A DNA stretch of 64,000 nt. Origin: Asterias amurensis. Its lineage: Eukaryota > Echinodermata > Asteroidea > Forcipulatida > Asteriidae. The notes below the pieces were generated by a model. That model was given only the letters and a program-made list of their open reading frames with translations. It ran no database searches and was not told the origin of the DNA. A program made the position numbers and the translations under genes. Shown in pieces: positions 9,101-17,975 of the stretch; within the stretch, counting starts at the first letter, position 1; every line of letters begins with the position of its first letter. The DNA is taken from the NCBI RefSeq assembly GCF_032118995.1, contig NC_092661.1, positions 994,501 through 1,058,500 of the forward strand, written 5' to 3'.

Positions 9101-11491
9101 GCTAATACATGTACTCCCTAAGATGGTTTAAGGAATGAAATAATGGCCCAGTGACCAGCCGTTGATTTCACCAAACTCTTCCTAACTTGGGATTAATCTT
9201 AGGACTAACGACGAGTCCCAGCCCTGCCCTGTAACATGTCAACCCTTAAGACAAATCCTGAGTTAGGGCCAGTTACTCGTCCTTACTCCAGATAGGATTT
9301 ATCCTAGCGTTTCATGAAATCGGCAGCAGGAGTAATAATGTTGAAGTGCCACTAGTGTAACTGAGTGACAAATTTGAGCTCCAAAAGAAGAAATCATTGT
9401 ATTATTATTGTTAAAATGCTCTATAAAAAAAAATCAAGAGTTCAACAGCTGGTACGTTATAAATTATATGGATACAATAAGCACCACTGAGACTGAGGTG
9501 TCGATACAACACCATGTCCAGTGTAGTCATTCAAAACATAACCCATTCACACCTGTCACATAATTCAACCCTGGAGATACTTGGCTCAACTGAGAGAATT
9601 TATCCTAGAAACAGAGAAAGGTGACTGATGAAACAGTTTTCCTAACTGACATGACTGTGAGGTTCACACGTCACCAGATGTGCACAATTGAAGAGTTGGG
9701 TTGGATGGTTTAAAATAAAGTGTGGAGTGGGATGTATTGCAGTGATGAAACCTATTAGCTGATAGCAAGAGATGGGTACTGTTTATTGGTGAAATAAAAG
9801 TGTCAGTCAATCATTGTCATCAGATGGTCAACGGCAATAACGAATGGCTGATTTTAAGTTATTTGAAATAATAATAGTGATTTGGGGTTTTCAATTCCAA
9901 TTTTCTATCATGTGCGTACAACATGCATACAAGGGTTGATAAAATCCATTGAACTATCGTCTTCAGGCCCGGTTGCACTGCAGCGAGAACGAGAACGATA
10001 ACAATAACGATGCAAAGAGAACGCATTCCATTGGTTGAATGAGCGTGTGCGTATTCTGCGTGGAGCAATTCAACCAATACAATGCGTTCTCTTTGCGTGG
10101 TTAAAGGAACACGTTGCTTGGATCAGACGAGTTGGTCTATAAAAAGCGTTTGTAACCCTTTTTTATAAAATGCATATTTATGGTTGGATAGATGTTTTAA
10201 AAGTAAAATACAATGATCCACACAAGTTTGCCTCAAAATTGCGTGATTTTCCTTTTACTGTGCGAACTAACACGGTCGGCCATTGATGGGAGTCAAAAAT
10301 TTTACTCCCATAAATGGCCGACCGTGTTAGTCGACAAGGTAAAAGGAAAACCGTGCAATTTCGAGGCATGTTTGTGTGGATCATTGTATTCTACTTTTAC
10401 AACATCTTTCTACCCTTTATAAAAAACGGTTACAAACGCTTTTCAAAGACCAACTCGACCGAACTGTCACAAGGCGCTGATTAGGCTTTTTAAAATAGAC
10501 ATTTCATTCGGTCTATTTAAATTAATCCAACAAATTAGTTTTAGAATATTTTACTAAGACCAAAGTCGTCTAAATCATATCATGCTTCTGTAGGTGTACC
10601 CAGGGTTTAAATTTACTGCAGGAACAAGTCCATAGGTTTTAATAAATGGAGGTTCTAGGCATAAATTCCAGTATGATTTCTCCTTCTTTATAAGTAAGTG
10701 TTGAATGCATGTACCGTGCACCACACTGGAATGTGTGGATATGTGTCACGTTAGCGTTCCGGTAAACCGAGTTTATACAAAAGTGGGCGTTGTCATCAAA
10801 TTTCGGGTCTATAAAATATTTGTTTTGATTACTCCACAAGCTTAGTTAGCTCCAATTACAGGATGGATCAATAGGAAACAAGAAGAAATGTTCAGTTTTA
10901 GATGTCCGAGGAAAACCCACGCAATGAAAAGAATGCAAGGCTCCATCCAGTCCGTCGTCATGTTACTGTAGTAGTGTTTACTGGTTCTAATCTCGGCCTT
11001 TGTTGCATTCATACCTTTTTTAATAGATTTTGGTACTCCTAGATTTTATGTTTCAAAATGGATGGGGGGGGGGGCTGTACAACTACAAACAGAAAAACAG
11101 TTAACACCTAATTTTAAACATGTTTAAACACAATTTTCGAGTACGAAACGCAGCCAAAAAAAGAAACAAATTGTTCAGTTAAAAAATTATTCATCCCACT
11201 CCCTAAATAAAAACAAACATACATTGATACTGCTCTAATTTATCACTACCTACACCGTCTACACCTACTTGTGTTCTACATTCTTTCATTCGTGTACACA
11301 CCTACTTACACAGTACACGTAACGTACAGTGTGGGGAAAGTGTGCACAAACCACCGACTGTGTGTGAGAGTAGATGTGCGTAAAATCACACTGCAAAGTG
11401 GTTGCATCGGTCTTGAATTCCTCTCCCTTCCACCTCAAATATTCCCAAAATGCAACCTTCACCCTTCACCCTGTATCATACACTCACCCAT
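7..11491 (-). CDS. SH3KBP1: CIN85/CD2AP-family SH3 adaptor gene, 5' half (exons 1-6)
   Basis: Multi-SH3 scaffold that in animals links CBL, endophilins and actin-capping protein during endocytosis and at cell junctions (established for CIN85/CD2AP/cindr). Coding exons read on the minus strand: 11488-11491 (ATGG only), 4780-4937, 2995-3115, 2181-2438, 1291-1469 and 7-163, then off the window. Every junction is GT-AG and the phases join without a break (1, 0, 1, 1, 0, 1). The protein starts [12 protein letters not shown], then SH3-A (about residues 2-54), a Lys/Ala/Pro linker with PEKAA repeats, SH3-B, the family hallmark KGVGFGNIF and an acidic/basic tail. The third SH3 and C-terminal coiled coil must lie left of the window. 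One invertebrate gene usually covers both vertebrate paralogues, so SH3KBP1 versus CD2AP is not decided here. Confidence 0.92.
604..1036. repeat. Fold-back (palindromic) MITE in intron 5
   Basis: The left arm from 604 (ggactttttcaaaatgtcc type sequence, ccacagatttacattaaac) is repeated in reverse complement at 895-1036 (gtttaatgtaaatctgtgg, ggaaaaagtacatagaccc). A second nested pair around 770-850 (aattttggtgttatg / ccaaaaccataactgg) continues the palindrome. No coding capacity. Non-autonomous DNA element of unknown superfamily. Confidence 0.65.
1046..1229 (-). repeat. Two tandem tRNA-Leu-like sequences (SINE heads or tRNA pseudogenes)
   Basis: On the minus strand two copies (about 1142-1229 and 1046-1126) start GTCGTGGCCGAGCGGTTAAG, with a long variable arm typical of Leu/Ser tRNAs and a GTGGGTTC B-box. 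The anticodon loop is CTCAAGC (CAA, Leu) in one and CTCTAGA (CTA) in the other. The T-arm stems pair poorly in both, so I read them as tRNA-derived SINE heads or pseudogenes rather than working tRNA genes. Relatives occur at 14.55 and 30.26 kb. Confidence 0.6.
1291..1469 (-). CDS. SH3KBP1: Exon 5: KGVGFGNIF motif exon
   Basis: Acceptor ttcag, donor AGG|GTACGT. Encodes [36 protein letters not shown] and a Lys/Ser-rich tail ending AQKR. The KKGVGFGDIF/NIF...KLR block follows SH3-B in CIN85 and CD2AP and occurs in no other family I know. Confidence 0.9.
1737..1920. repeat. Small GC-rich MITE
   Basis: The ends are inverted: ggccctgctcccgatttcac on the left against ttcatgaaatcgggggctgg on the right. 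The interior is made of repeated gcgacgcgtcgca-type palindromes. About 180 bp, no ORF. It lies in intron 4 of the SH3 adaptor gene. Confidence 0.55.
2181..2438 (-). CDS. SH3KBP1: Exon 4: SH3 domain B
   Basis: Acceptor caacag, donor CCAG|GTAAAA, phase 1 to phase 1. Encodes [20 protein letters not shown], then [19 protein letters not shown], very close to the second SH3 of CIN85 (VAFSYLPQNDDELELKVGD and GWWEGVLNGKTGMFPSNF). It ends with an acidic linker ([18 protein letters not shown]). Together with the SH3-A exon this is decisive for the family. Confidence 0.93.
2505..2870. repeat. Interspersed repeat pieces in intron 3
   Basis: 2505-2666 belongs to a family also seen at 6504-6690, 8590-8765 and 44690-44860 (gccttggtgcccttgaaatg, gcccttgccctttcaaa, end caggcctg). 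2700-2870 is a decayed copy of the GGCAGTGGACAC MITE family (gggagagctgttgata, cctgaagtaacatagt). No coding sequence seen. Confidence 0.5.
2995..3115 (-). CDS. SH3KBP1: Exon 3: Lys/Ala/Pro linker between SH3-A and SH3-B
   Basis: Acceptor ttcag before 3115 and donor GAG|GTACGT after 2995. Translates to [20 protein letters not shown] followed by a proline run (PSPPPEVV) and SQEVLRR. PEKA is repeated in tandem at the DNA level (two nearly identical 15-nt units, on the plus strand ctgccttctcaggag). The linker is the least conserved part of the family. It is assigned from splice phase (0 in, 1 out), from its position, and from the PEKP-type motif found in the human linker. Confidence 0.8.
3882..4080 (+). 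repeat. tRNA-derived SINE (family A), plus orientation
   Basis: Head ctagctaccgggcaatctcg, A-box-like ggtctagttggta and B-box gggtttgaatcccacc, followed by a body ending gtgctaacacacatcgatag. A second full copy is at 61840-62005. An inverted copy follows at 4325-4665, so the pair could form a hairpin in a transcript of intron 2. Confidence 0.65.
4325..4665 (-). repeat. SINE family A, minus orientation, split by a MITE (about 4405-4590)
   Basis: The SINE tail (atcgatgtgtgttaacaagc) lies at 4329-4400 and the B-box/head (ggtgggattttaacccacaa) at 4590-4665, both as reverse complement of the copy at 3882. Between them is an insert with inverted ends (cttcctgcgaatgcg / cgcattcgcaagaagcatg). The order of events is SINE first, MITE second. 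The same MITE family occurs at 56600-56735. Confidence 0.55.
4713..4780 (-). promoter_or_regulatory. Three tandem 5' splice sites spaced 30 nt, exon 2 of the SH3 adaptor
   Basis: On the minus strand TTGAG|GTACGT, TTGAG|GTACGC and TTGAG|GTATGT end exon 2 after 4780, 4750 and 4720. The spacing is exactly 30 nt, and the two extensions stay open, adding [10 protein letters not shown] and then [10 protein letters not shown] directly after SH3-A. The repeated NVVE/KLVE endings and the repeated gtacctcaacaa on the plus strand suggest local duplication of the exon end. All three would join exon 3 in the same frame. Which ones are used is unknown. Confidence 0.6.
4780..4937 (-). CDS. SH3KBP1: Exon 2: SH3 domain A
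   Basis: Encodes a complete class CIN85 SH3-A: the ALYDY-like VVTFDYEA, the RT-loop acidic cluster [10 protein letters not shown], the GWWEGEL tryptophan motif and the terminal PDNFVE. In CIN85 this domain binds PxxxPR motifs in CBL proteins. The acceptor is cacag at 4938-4942 and the proximal donor is GAG|GTACGT after 4780. The reading frame stays open for a further 20 codons past this donor, through two more good donors. Confidence 0.93.
5026..5394. repeat. Fold-back MITE, GGCAGTGGACAC family
   Basis: Begins aaaggcagtggacactattg and ends aatagtgtccactgccttta, the two ends being reverse complements and flanked by TTTAAA-type sequence. About 370 bp, arms pair over most of their length. It lies in intron 1 just upstream of the SH3-A exon. 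Further copies are at 5624, 18632, 27590, 30695, 56066 and 56984, with partial copies at 56447 and 63718. Confidence 0.75.
5624..5985. repeat. Fold-back MITE, GGCAGTGGACAC family
   Basis: Ends tttaaagacactggacactt and aatagtgtccactgccttta. Same family and same orientation-free palindrome as the copy at 5026. It contains short spurious ORFs on both strands. Confidence 0.7.
5986..7241. other. Intron 1 sequence with repeat pieces, no gene seen
   Basis: Contains a B-box-bearing SINE piece near 6285-6345 (gggttcgaatcccag) and a reverse copy of the GCC-rich repeat at 6504-6690 (caaggcattttc, ggcaatcgccttcg). Microsatellite-like aataataataat lies near 7030. I see no supported exon on either strand. 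Confidence 0.5.
7242..7622. repeat. Fold-back MITE, GCCATTGGACCC family
   Basis: Starts ttaaagccattggacccttt and ends aaagggtccaatggctttaa (perfectly inverted). About 380 bp with a central gagaatt palindrome. A second copy is at 12167-12528 and a third begins at 63922 and runs off the right edge. Confidence 0.75.
7623..10102. other. Rest of intron 1: small inverted-repeat elements, no gene seen
   Basis: 8309-8565 is a palindromic element (attaccaacccaatttcc / ttggttggtaatcctg). 8590-8765 is the GCC-rich repeat family. 9143-9336 is an inverted-end element (ccgttgatttcacc / catgaaatcggcagc) that also occurs at 14690-14815 and 60128-60300. The rest is AT-rich with no supported exon. Confidence 0.5.
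10103..10480. repeat. Long palindromic MITE, GGAACACGTTGCC family
   Basis: Starts aaaggaacacgttgcttgga. A central perfect inverted repeat (gtcggccattgatggg / cccataaatggccgac) is flanked by matching arms to about 10480, where the right end has diverged. Sister copies at 15630-15987, 26183-26563 and 62881-63270 have intact ends. Copies bordered by TTAA on both sides fit a TTAA target preference such as piggyBac-type elements (inference). Confidence 0.75.
11488..11491 (-). CDS. SH3KBP1: Exon 1 coding part (ATGG) of the SH3KBP1/CD2AP-like gene
   Basis: The minus strand reads ATGG followed directly by the donor GTGAGTG. Joined to the acceptor at 4937 (cacag|CGGAGG) it gives ATG GCG GAG GCT GTA GTG, i.e. 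M-A-E-A-V-V, the expected start immediately before SH3-A (human CIN85 begins MVEAIVEFDY). The 5' leader lies at 11492 and above. I cannot place the transcription start. The intron that follows is about 6.55 kb. The phase-1 join and the perfect match to the family start support this tiny exon, but a cDNA would be needed for proof. Confidence 0.75.
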
Positions 11492-11900
11492 TGTAGCTTC
11501 TGCTATCGGTGACACATTTACAGGAAGTCAGAAAACGTCAAAATAGGCCGAAATATTCACGCTGATTTTGGTCCCGAATGATGCATTTAAGTGCAATTGA
11601 GTCGTAGTGTTCACTTCCGCAATCTATGACCTCCATGACCTTTTGTGGAATGAGGTCAAATTGTCACGTGGTCTTATTTTTATCGAACAGGTAACAATAA
11701 TCGCGCATCCAGAGGTCTTTTCGAAACAACGGCTCGGGAATTTTCGGGATAAGGAAAGCAAACGACTTCTAAAGTAACCATAAATTATAGAGGTTCCTCC
11801 TCTATAAAATAACTACTAACTCAGTAACGGGGTCTAAGCTCAAGCCGAGCCGCAGTTTCGAAAAGGGACACGGTCACCGGGGAATTAAAGAGGCAGTGTT
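11492..11900 (-). promoter_or_regulatory. Probable 5' leader and promoter region of the SH3 adaptor gene
   Basis: Sequence immediately upstream of the ATG. It contains GTGACAC-type sequence, a CACGTG E-box (11675-11680) and GC richer stretches near 11725 and 11850. No clear TATA box is seen, so the start site is not located. Called from position only. Confidence 0.3.
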
Positions 11901-12166
11901 TTCTACCGACCAGACTCACAAAAAAACATGCAAAAACATAGGCCCTAAAAATAAATAGCTAAAGTTTAGGGCTCATTTTGCGAAATGCAATTACTCAGAC
12001 ACAGAGAGACTTTTTATTTATTTTATTTGTGTAGAATATTCAGATCAGGCAGGCGCAATAAAAAGGAGTCTCCCGGACCGGCTCCAGCTCCCACTAATAC
12101 TTGCAGCCCCTCCACTGATCCCATGGCATGGAGTAACCCTCCCAAGAAGTTCGTTAGATGAGTAAA

Positions 12167-12528
12167 GCCATTAGACACTTTCGGTAAACAGTTTTATCCA
12201 AGACCCACACTTCATGTATCACAACTTAAAATAACAAACATGTGAAAATTTAGGCTCGATCGGTCATCGGGAGTCGGGAGAAAATAACGGGAAAACCCAC
12301 CCTTGTTTCCGCACATTTCGCCGTGTCATGGTAATGTTTACACGATAATCCGTAATTCTCGTTGTCGAGAATTGATATTGCTTTAATGTTTTCTCAAAAA
12401 GTAAAGCATTTCATGGAATAATATTTCAAGAGAAGTTTTTTACCATTACCTTCTCTGTAAACCCTGTAAGTTATTTGTAAATCTGTGAAATTTTTTTTTC
12501 TTTTCCGAAAGTGTATAATGGCTTTAAG
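12167..12528. repeat. Fold-back MITE, GCCATTGGACCC family
   Basis: Begins gtaaagccattagacacttt and ends ccgaaagtgtataatggctt. More diverged than the copy at 7242. It lies between the SH3 adaptor promoter and the first SnoaL-like gene. Confidence 0.65.
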
Positions 12529-13200
12529 ATGGAATACTAGACACAGTACATACAGTTAACAATTTTTTAAATCAACTGCTTTATTTTATTGTTCCTTTTG
12601 TTTATTGGTCTACAAGAATCATAGTAACCTTGTGTTAAAAGTGACGAATAACTTTTAAGTCGGGAGCAAACTTTTGGTGATGAGCGCCCTCTCGTGGGAA
12701 TAATTAAAAATTTACATTTGCAAACAAGACAGATAATCATCGGCAATGGTGCAATAAATAAACACTTTTCATTTGCACTCAAAAAAGTGTTTTCTGTCAA
12801 ATACGGAAGATACACCCCATCCCATCCGTAATTTTATCCCATCTATTAATTTTGTGTTTTTCTTTTGGGTGTCAGTGGTGACTTGAAATTAATTGTAACG
12901 AAGGACCCGATTTTTTTTATATAAACACCACCTGTATTAAAGATTATTCAATCAATGGATGGATTGCAATGACGTCATCGGCCGCCATTTTTTATGAATT
13001 GTGCAAGCATGGATGGAGAGCTATCATTGGCTGAGAGTCGTGCGTACAGCGAGTGCGTCATGCGTGCACTTTCCAGAGTTTTACATCAAAGATGGCGGTC
13101 ATGACGCATTGTAATCCATTGATATATATACATTGAAAATTAAAACTATAAGAGAAAGTGTTCTCAATCCTAAATCTAAAAAATAACTAGAACAATACAA
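12529..13200. other. Intergenic region
   Basis: No exon supported. Near 12930-13110 an inverted pair (tcaatggatggattgcaatg / cattgtaatccattgata) encloses about 180 bp, compatible with another small fold-back element. Confidence 0.4.
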
Positions 13201-13204
13201 ATTG

Positions 13205-13210
13205 TTTATT
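13205..13210 (-). terminator. Polyadenylation signal of paralogue A
   Basis: AATAAA on the minus strand, about 60 bases after the stop codon of paralogue A, a normal position for cleavage and polyadenylation shortly after. Confidence 0.5.
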
Positions 13211-13269
13211 CAGAAGCAGCTTGACTGTGGTCGAGATCGACATACGAAGTAAAACCAATAGGCCTAAGA

Positions 13270-15151
13270 TTAGGCTTCTTCTTCTTGATTACGTTTGTTG
13301 AACATCAGTATGTGGAACTTGTATCCATCCGGAGTCTTCTTGAATATGGCCAGAAAACTGTGACAAAAAAACGAAAAATTGTTTTTCAAAGACGTTTATT
13401 CGAAGTTGACTAAAATTTTAGTCTTTATTTCATCATGTGATACAAATTTTAAGTCAAAGGGGCCATACTAATTTACTTCCCAGGCAGACTCAGGCCGTAT
13501 CCGAATTGGCTGCTTTAGCCACGGCTACGACTGTTGCTAAGTGTGTTGCTAATGACGTCCTATAAACCTGAATGCATTAAGCGCGTAAATATAGCCGTAG
13601 TGATGTAGCTGTAGCCGCTAAATTGGACACGACCTCAGTTCGGTTGCTTTGATGTGAATGAGACAAGAAAAAGAAGATGGCTGCAGCATGCAGGTGTAAA
13701 CTTAATGTAATTTTGGCTGGTAAGTGTTTCTTTTAAGCAATACTTTTCTGTGCTTAGCAATTTGTTGTCTTTACAGCGTGAAATTGGGCCATGTTTATAG
13801 AGAAATAGTTATCTAATGGGATGAACTTACTTCCCTTCAATGTACTTTTCACCCAAGTCGTTGAAAAACTTGAAGTGATGCCTCTCGTAGACTAAGTTCT
13901 CATCTTCATCCATAGCCTCGATCTCTTTATAGTCGTCTTCTATGCGAGCTGCTCTCTCAGCGATGTTATCAGCCACCAATCGTATCTCTGCAGGTATATA
14001 AGAAAACAAGGTACCAGTTAAATGAAACGGGTTGTAAAACAAGCATCGATAATCCTAGGGATAGACATAAAGCCTTTTCGAAACAGCGGCTTCGGCTTTG
14101 GATTCGGCTAGCTTGGCCCCGCGGTTGTTTTGGCAATATTGCGCTTGCTGTGCATAGTGTAAGATACATCATAAAGACAATAAGACAATCTAATTAATGG
14201 AGATGGGCTGGACACACTGCCCAAACAAAATAACAATAGAAGGACAACAAGAATAATGTAATAGTAATTAGATGTTGATTTTTGATAAGAATATTAATGT
14301 ATAACTGAAAAACTTAAATAGTAAGTACCGTCATGTCCAACAAAGGGCGGGAATCCGTCAATCAGTATCATGGCATTTTCGTCGAACAAACTCAGTACAG
14401 CCTCCGTATCTTGTTCATTGCTGTAACGAACAACATTCTCAATAACGGAGATAATAACATCTGCAAATAAAAAATAACATATCTTACGTTTGATAACTCT
14501 ATACAATACAGAACACATAGAACAATAATCAAACCAACACAAAAGGGGAATAAGCCAAGCGATGGAGAGCACCGGACTCAAGCTCTGGTGTTTCTGATCA
14601 GCAGCGTGTGGATTCAAGTCCCGGTCGTGGAACTTGCGTCACTGAGCAAGATACATGAACTATCCCAGTCGTGACACATCAGCAGCCGATTCCACGAAAC
14701 GCTAGGATTAATCCATGATCTGGAGATCTGAGGACGGGCTCAATGCGTCCTAACGTGTATGGTTACGGAACTTAACTTGTCTCAAGTCCTAAGATTAATT
14801 CAATAGTAAGTTACACAAATTAATAATTTTGTTAAAATGACGGCTGTGTCCTTAAGCAAGACACTTATAACCATGATGCTTCGTCCTTCGGATGGGGCGT
14901 AAAGCTGTTGGTCCCGTGTGTTGTGTAACGCACGTAAAAGAACACATTGCACTTATCAGACAGGGAAGGGGTTGCTTGACCAAAGCACCTTGTACCTTGC
15001 AGGAAAATACAGTTAATATAAATAATTAGTCTACCAATATTTACTAATATTTACCTCGAAGATTATCTGGTTCTTCCGTCAGATTTTCATCCCCACATTG
15101 AGTCGACACACCTACCGCCAGAAGCAGAGGTAAGAGGTTGACGAGAAACAT
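13270..15151 (-). CDS. Secreted SnoaL/DUF4440-like protein, paralogue A
   Basis: Four exons on the minus strand: 15055-15151, 14329-14460, 13831-13987 and 13270-13357, phases 1-1-2, all GT-AG, giving 157 aa. The signal peptide is MFLVNLLPLLLAVGVSTQCG. The mature part has the SnoaL-like (NTF2-fold) layout: helix with AVLSLFDENAMILIDG, the loop FPPFVGHDEIR, then beta strands RHHFKFFNDLGEKYIEG and a final KKTPDGYKFHILMFNKRN. SnoaL/DUF4440 domains bind small ligands or serve as dimeric scaffolds. No catalytic role can be assigned here. Two paralogues on the other strand share exon layout and leader. The tail KRNQEEEA differs from the others. Confidence 0.88.
14545..15010 (+). repeat. tRNA-Leu-derived SINE in intron 1 of paralogue A, split by a MITE
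   Basis: Head with the loop ggactcaagctctgg, variable arm and B-box ggattcaagtcccgg at 14560-14630. The tail (cttaagcaagacacttataa, cgcacgtaaaagaacacatt) is at 14850-15010. A copy of the 9143-type inverted-end element sits between them at about 14690-14815. 14063-14160 holds part of another MITE (ccttttcgaaacagcggctt). Confidence 0.55.
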
Positions 15152-15195
15152 GCTGCCTTTGAATCTTGCTAAGGATTGTGTTGTAGCAGAATACA

Positions 15196-15205
15196 GTTTA
15201 TATGG
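15196..15205 (-). promoter_or_regulatory. TATA box of paralogue A
   Basis: The minus strand reads CCATATAAAC about 45 bases upstream of the ATG. The leader that follows (ctacaacacaatccttagca) is nearly the same as the leader of paralogue B (ctacaacaaaatccttagca), which supports the start codon choice in both. Confidence 0.5.
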
Positions 15206-15629
15206 CGAGGCTCTTAAGTTTTGTGGAAATGTTTCTGATGCGACTGCACTGAACTGATAACACAGCAAGACTGATTGAAATAGTCACATGTATGACTTAA
15301 TGATTATTAATTGTTATTTGCCTTTCGCATTTTATGCTAAAAAATCAATTAATATGCTAGGTATTATAGTAGTGAAGAGCTAACATGCATCTACATCAAA
15401 AAAGTAACCAAAGTTGTTTTTTTGCTCCTTATTAAAAAAAAATGTAATTACTTTGCCGCTCGATCGAACATTAGCTCATCCCCGATTAAAAATGAAGTTT
15501 TGGAATTTAATGTCACCGTTTAATGTTTACAACATAATCCCTACCAGGCAATGATACCAAACGCAATTATGACTAATATTAGGCGTCTGTGGCGTACTAG
15601 ATGTATTCTCCAGCTGATCTTCCCAACTT

Positions 15630-15987
15630 AAAGGAACACGTTGCCTTGGATCGGTCGAGTTGGTCTTTGAAAAGCGTTTGAAACCGTTTGTTACGAATTA
15701 CAAATGGTTAGATAGATAATTTTAAAGTATAATATAATGATTCACACAAACATGCCTCAAAATTGCATGGTTTTCCTTATACGTTGTGAACTAACACGGT
15801 CGGCCATTTATGGGAGTCAAAATGTTGACGACGTAAAAGGAAAACCGTGCAATTTCGAGTGATATATACTTGTGTGGATCATTATACTCTACTTTTAAAA
15901 CATCTTTCTAATTATATGCGTTTTATAACAAACGGTTACAAACGCTTTTCAAAGACCTTTCGACCGATCCAAGGCAACGTGTTCCTT
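15630..15987. repeat. Long palindromic MITE, GGAACACGTTGCC family
   Basis: Begins aaaggaacacgttgccttgg and ends ccaaggcaacgtgttccttg. The central hairpin is partly deleted compared with the other copies. It lies between paralogues A and B. Confidence 0.75.
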
Positions 15988-16239
15988 GAATGAGAGATAG
16001 AAAGGGGTGGGCAAGCCTCATCATGATCCCGACCTCGGTCGACCAGAGAGAGAGAGAGCGATGTACTCTCTTTCATTTTGTCAACTACAATAAAACATTC
16101 TCTCATCTGCAATGTACAACCTTGCCTGAACACGTCACCATTTGGGACTCTTGAATATCGCCACGCAGAGAGAGGCCTCTAACCTAGGTCAATCCCCGTC
16201 CATCTTCACCTTTCATCTACATTCATAAACAGACGAACG

Positions 16240-16565
16240 CAAGTGCAGCTGCCAAACGTCACCTAGTACGTCACCTCGGACCAATCAAAACGCTGCTTCA
16301 GTGACGTCACTGCACGTTTATCCAATGAAATCATTGCATCTAATGAAATCATCATTTGGTTCTGAAAAGCAAGTCACAATCTTTATCCTTGCAGACAAGT
16401 CTATGTAATGCCAAGCGCAAGTTCGAGTCGCGACCATTGTCAAACAGTAGTCAATAATGGATTACCCATACGCATGCAACACATCATGGGTACCAGGCAA
16501 AATCGTTCAATGGTCGACTAGTTTTAGTCCCTCGCTCTAACTTGCTCATGCATAGATATAAATAC
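16240..16565 (+). promoter_or_regulatory. Promoter-like copy without its gene (orphan SnoaL-cluster promoter)
   Basis: Shares a block with the upstream regions of paralogues B (17700-17830) and C (22060-22260): tatccaatgaaatcattgca, ggttctgaaaagcaagt and tttatccttgcaga. It adds a CRE palindrome GTGACGTCAC at 16301-16310, a second ACGTCACC at 16268, a CCAAT box and a TATA-like agatataaata near 16553. No SnoaL-like exon 1 follows. It could be the remnant of a lost gene copy or an active extra promoter. Confidence 0.5.
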
Positions 16566-16605
16566 AATCGAAGAAAGATGAGGGCGCCATTTTACTACCA
16601 ACATT

Positions 16606-16803
16606 ATGTTGGCTTTCGTTTGCTCGTTGATAATATCAATCGAGAGAATCGATGCTCGAGAGATCGCTATTAAACTAGGCATGTGGTCGGGTGAAGAGTA
16701 CTTTGACTTGTGGAGAGTGTACATTGGTTACGGGTTTATCGTATTGGAAACGCTGGCACGTGCCAATGCAAACAAAACGAAAACAAAAGAAGAAGAAAAA
16801 TAA
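16606..16803 (+). CDS. Small ORF behind the orphan promoter, unknown
   Basis: 65 codons, beginning MLAFVCSLIISIERIDA (a weak signal-peptide-like start) and ending in a Lys/Glu-rich tail. ATG lies about 45 bases after the TATA-like sequence. No homology recognised and no relation to the SnoaL-like exons in sequence. An antisense ORF overlaps it. It may be chance, and I list it because of its position directly behind a promoter copy. Confidence 0.2.
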   Translation: MLAFVCSLIISIERIDAREIAIKLGMWSGEEYFDLWRVYIGYGFIVLETLARANANKTKTKEEEK

Positions 16804-17689
16804 CCCGCAGAACATTTTTTTTTAATTATTATTATTATTATTTGTTATTAAATGTTTATAGTTGGTTGTTCATCTTTCGGAAGATAACACACAATTATCG
16901 TGTTTACTAATTGAACAAGCAAAAGTATTTTTTTAATGTTTATTACAGTTGGTTCTGGTTGTTCATCATTCTGAAAGATTATAAATGGATTAAAGGATTA
17001 CATATTGTTGTGCACAACAGACTAATTTAGTTTTTTGTGCTGTTGTTTTCTGGTGGAGCATTGGTCCCCCCTAAGCTTTATTATTTATTTCTTTATTGTT
17101 CTTTCTTTCATCATTTATGACCTACTGTTTGCTCGTATCGTAGCTTAAAATATTCAACATTTCTTTGTTGAAAAGATTAAAATGTTCAGTTTTAATGATT
17201 TGGGATTTTGCGCTGATTGTCGGTAATGCATGGATTAATGGTTGTACTTGTAACAACACTAATGAACAAAAGAGGCAAGCACTGATATGGCGCCCCCATC
17301 GTGCTTAGTTACTATTGATATATAGATACATAATTGAGCAATTTCGGTTGAGCGACTACACTTGACTAGACCGACTAGACTATCCAGAAACCATAGAGCA
17401 CAGGGAGATTGACTGGCGCATGGTCGACATGATCAATTCAATCAATTCAAGAGATACGTCACAGATTATGGTCGAGTGGAGTTGCTTACCGAACTTGTTC
17501 CTTGTTGTTTGCCTGGACAGCTGACGTCAGAAAATTCGAGTCACATGAATAACACCAGAGAGCTTCCATCAGCCTAAAATATGTTAATATAATCACTTTT
17601 TACCTACATTCATTTCACCTTGAGAAACGCAAATCCTATAATACATAGCAAGTACATTACTGTACATAAAACACATAATGGACACTGCA

Positions 17690-17822
17690 TGCAGCAGACG
17701 ACCAAAAGTAAGCTTTCAATTATCTGTGTTTTGATTGGTCTGAGGTGATGTTGTCAACTGCAAGCTTATCCAATGTAATCACTGGTTCTGAAAAGCAAGT
17801 ACCAGTCTAACTGCTATAAAAG
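17690..17822 (+). promoter_or_regulatory. Promoter of SnoaL-like paralogue B
   Basis: TATA box ctataaaag at 17814-17822, an inverted CCAAT (gattggtc, about 17733-17740) and a direct CCAAT near 17770. The block is conserved with 22060-22260 and 16240-16420. A further TGACGTCA lies at 17522-17529. Confidence 0.55.
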
Positions 17823-17975
17823 TTGTGCGGTGCAGGCCAAGTCATCTAATAGAATACGAGTATCCACAGTCATTGCGTTTAGTGCAGTCACATTCATATC
17901 AAAGTCCACGTTTTTTACGAGTTTTCAAAACTGTCTTTCTCTACAACAAAATCCTTAGCAAGATTCAAAAGCAGT

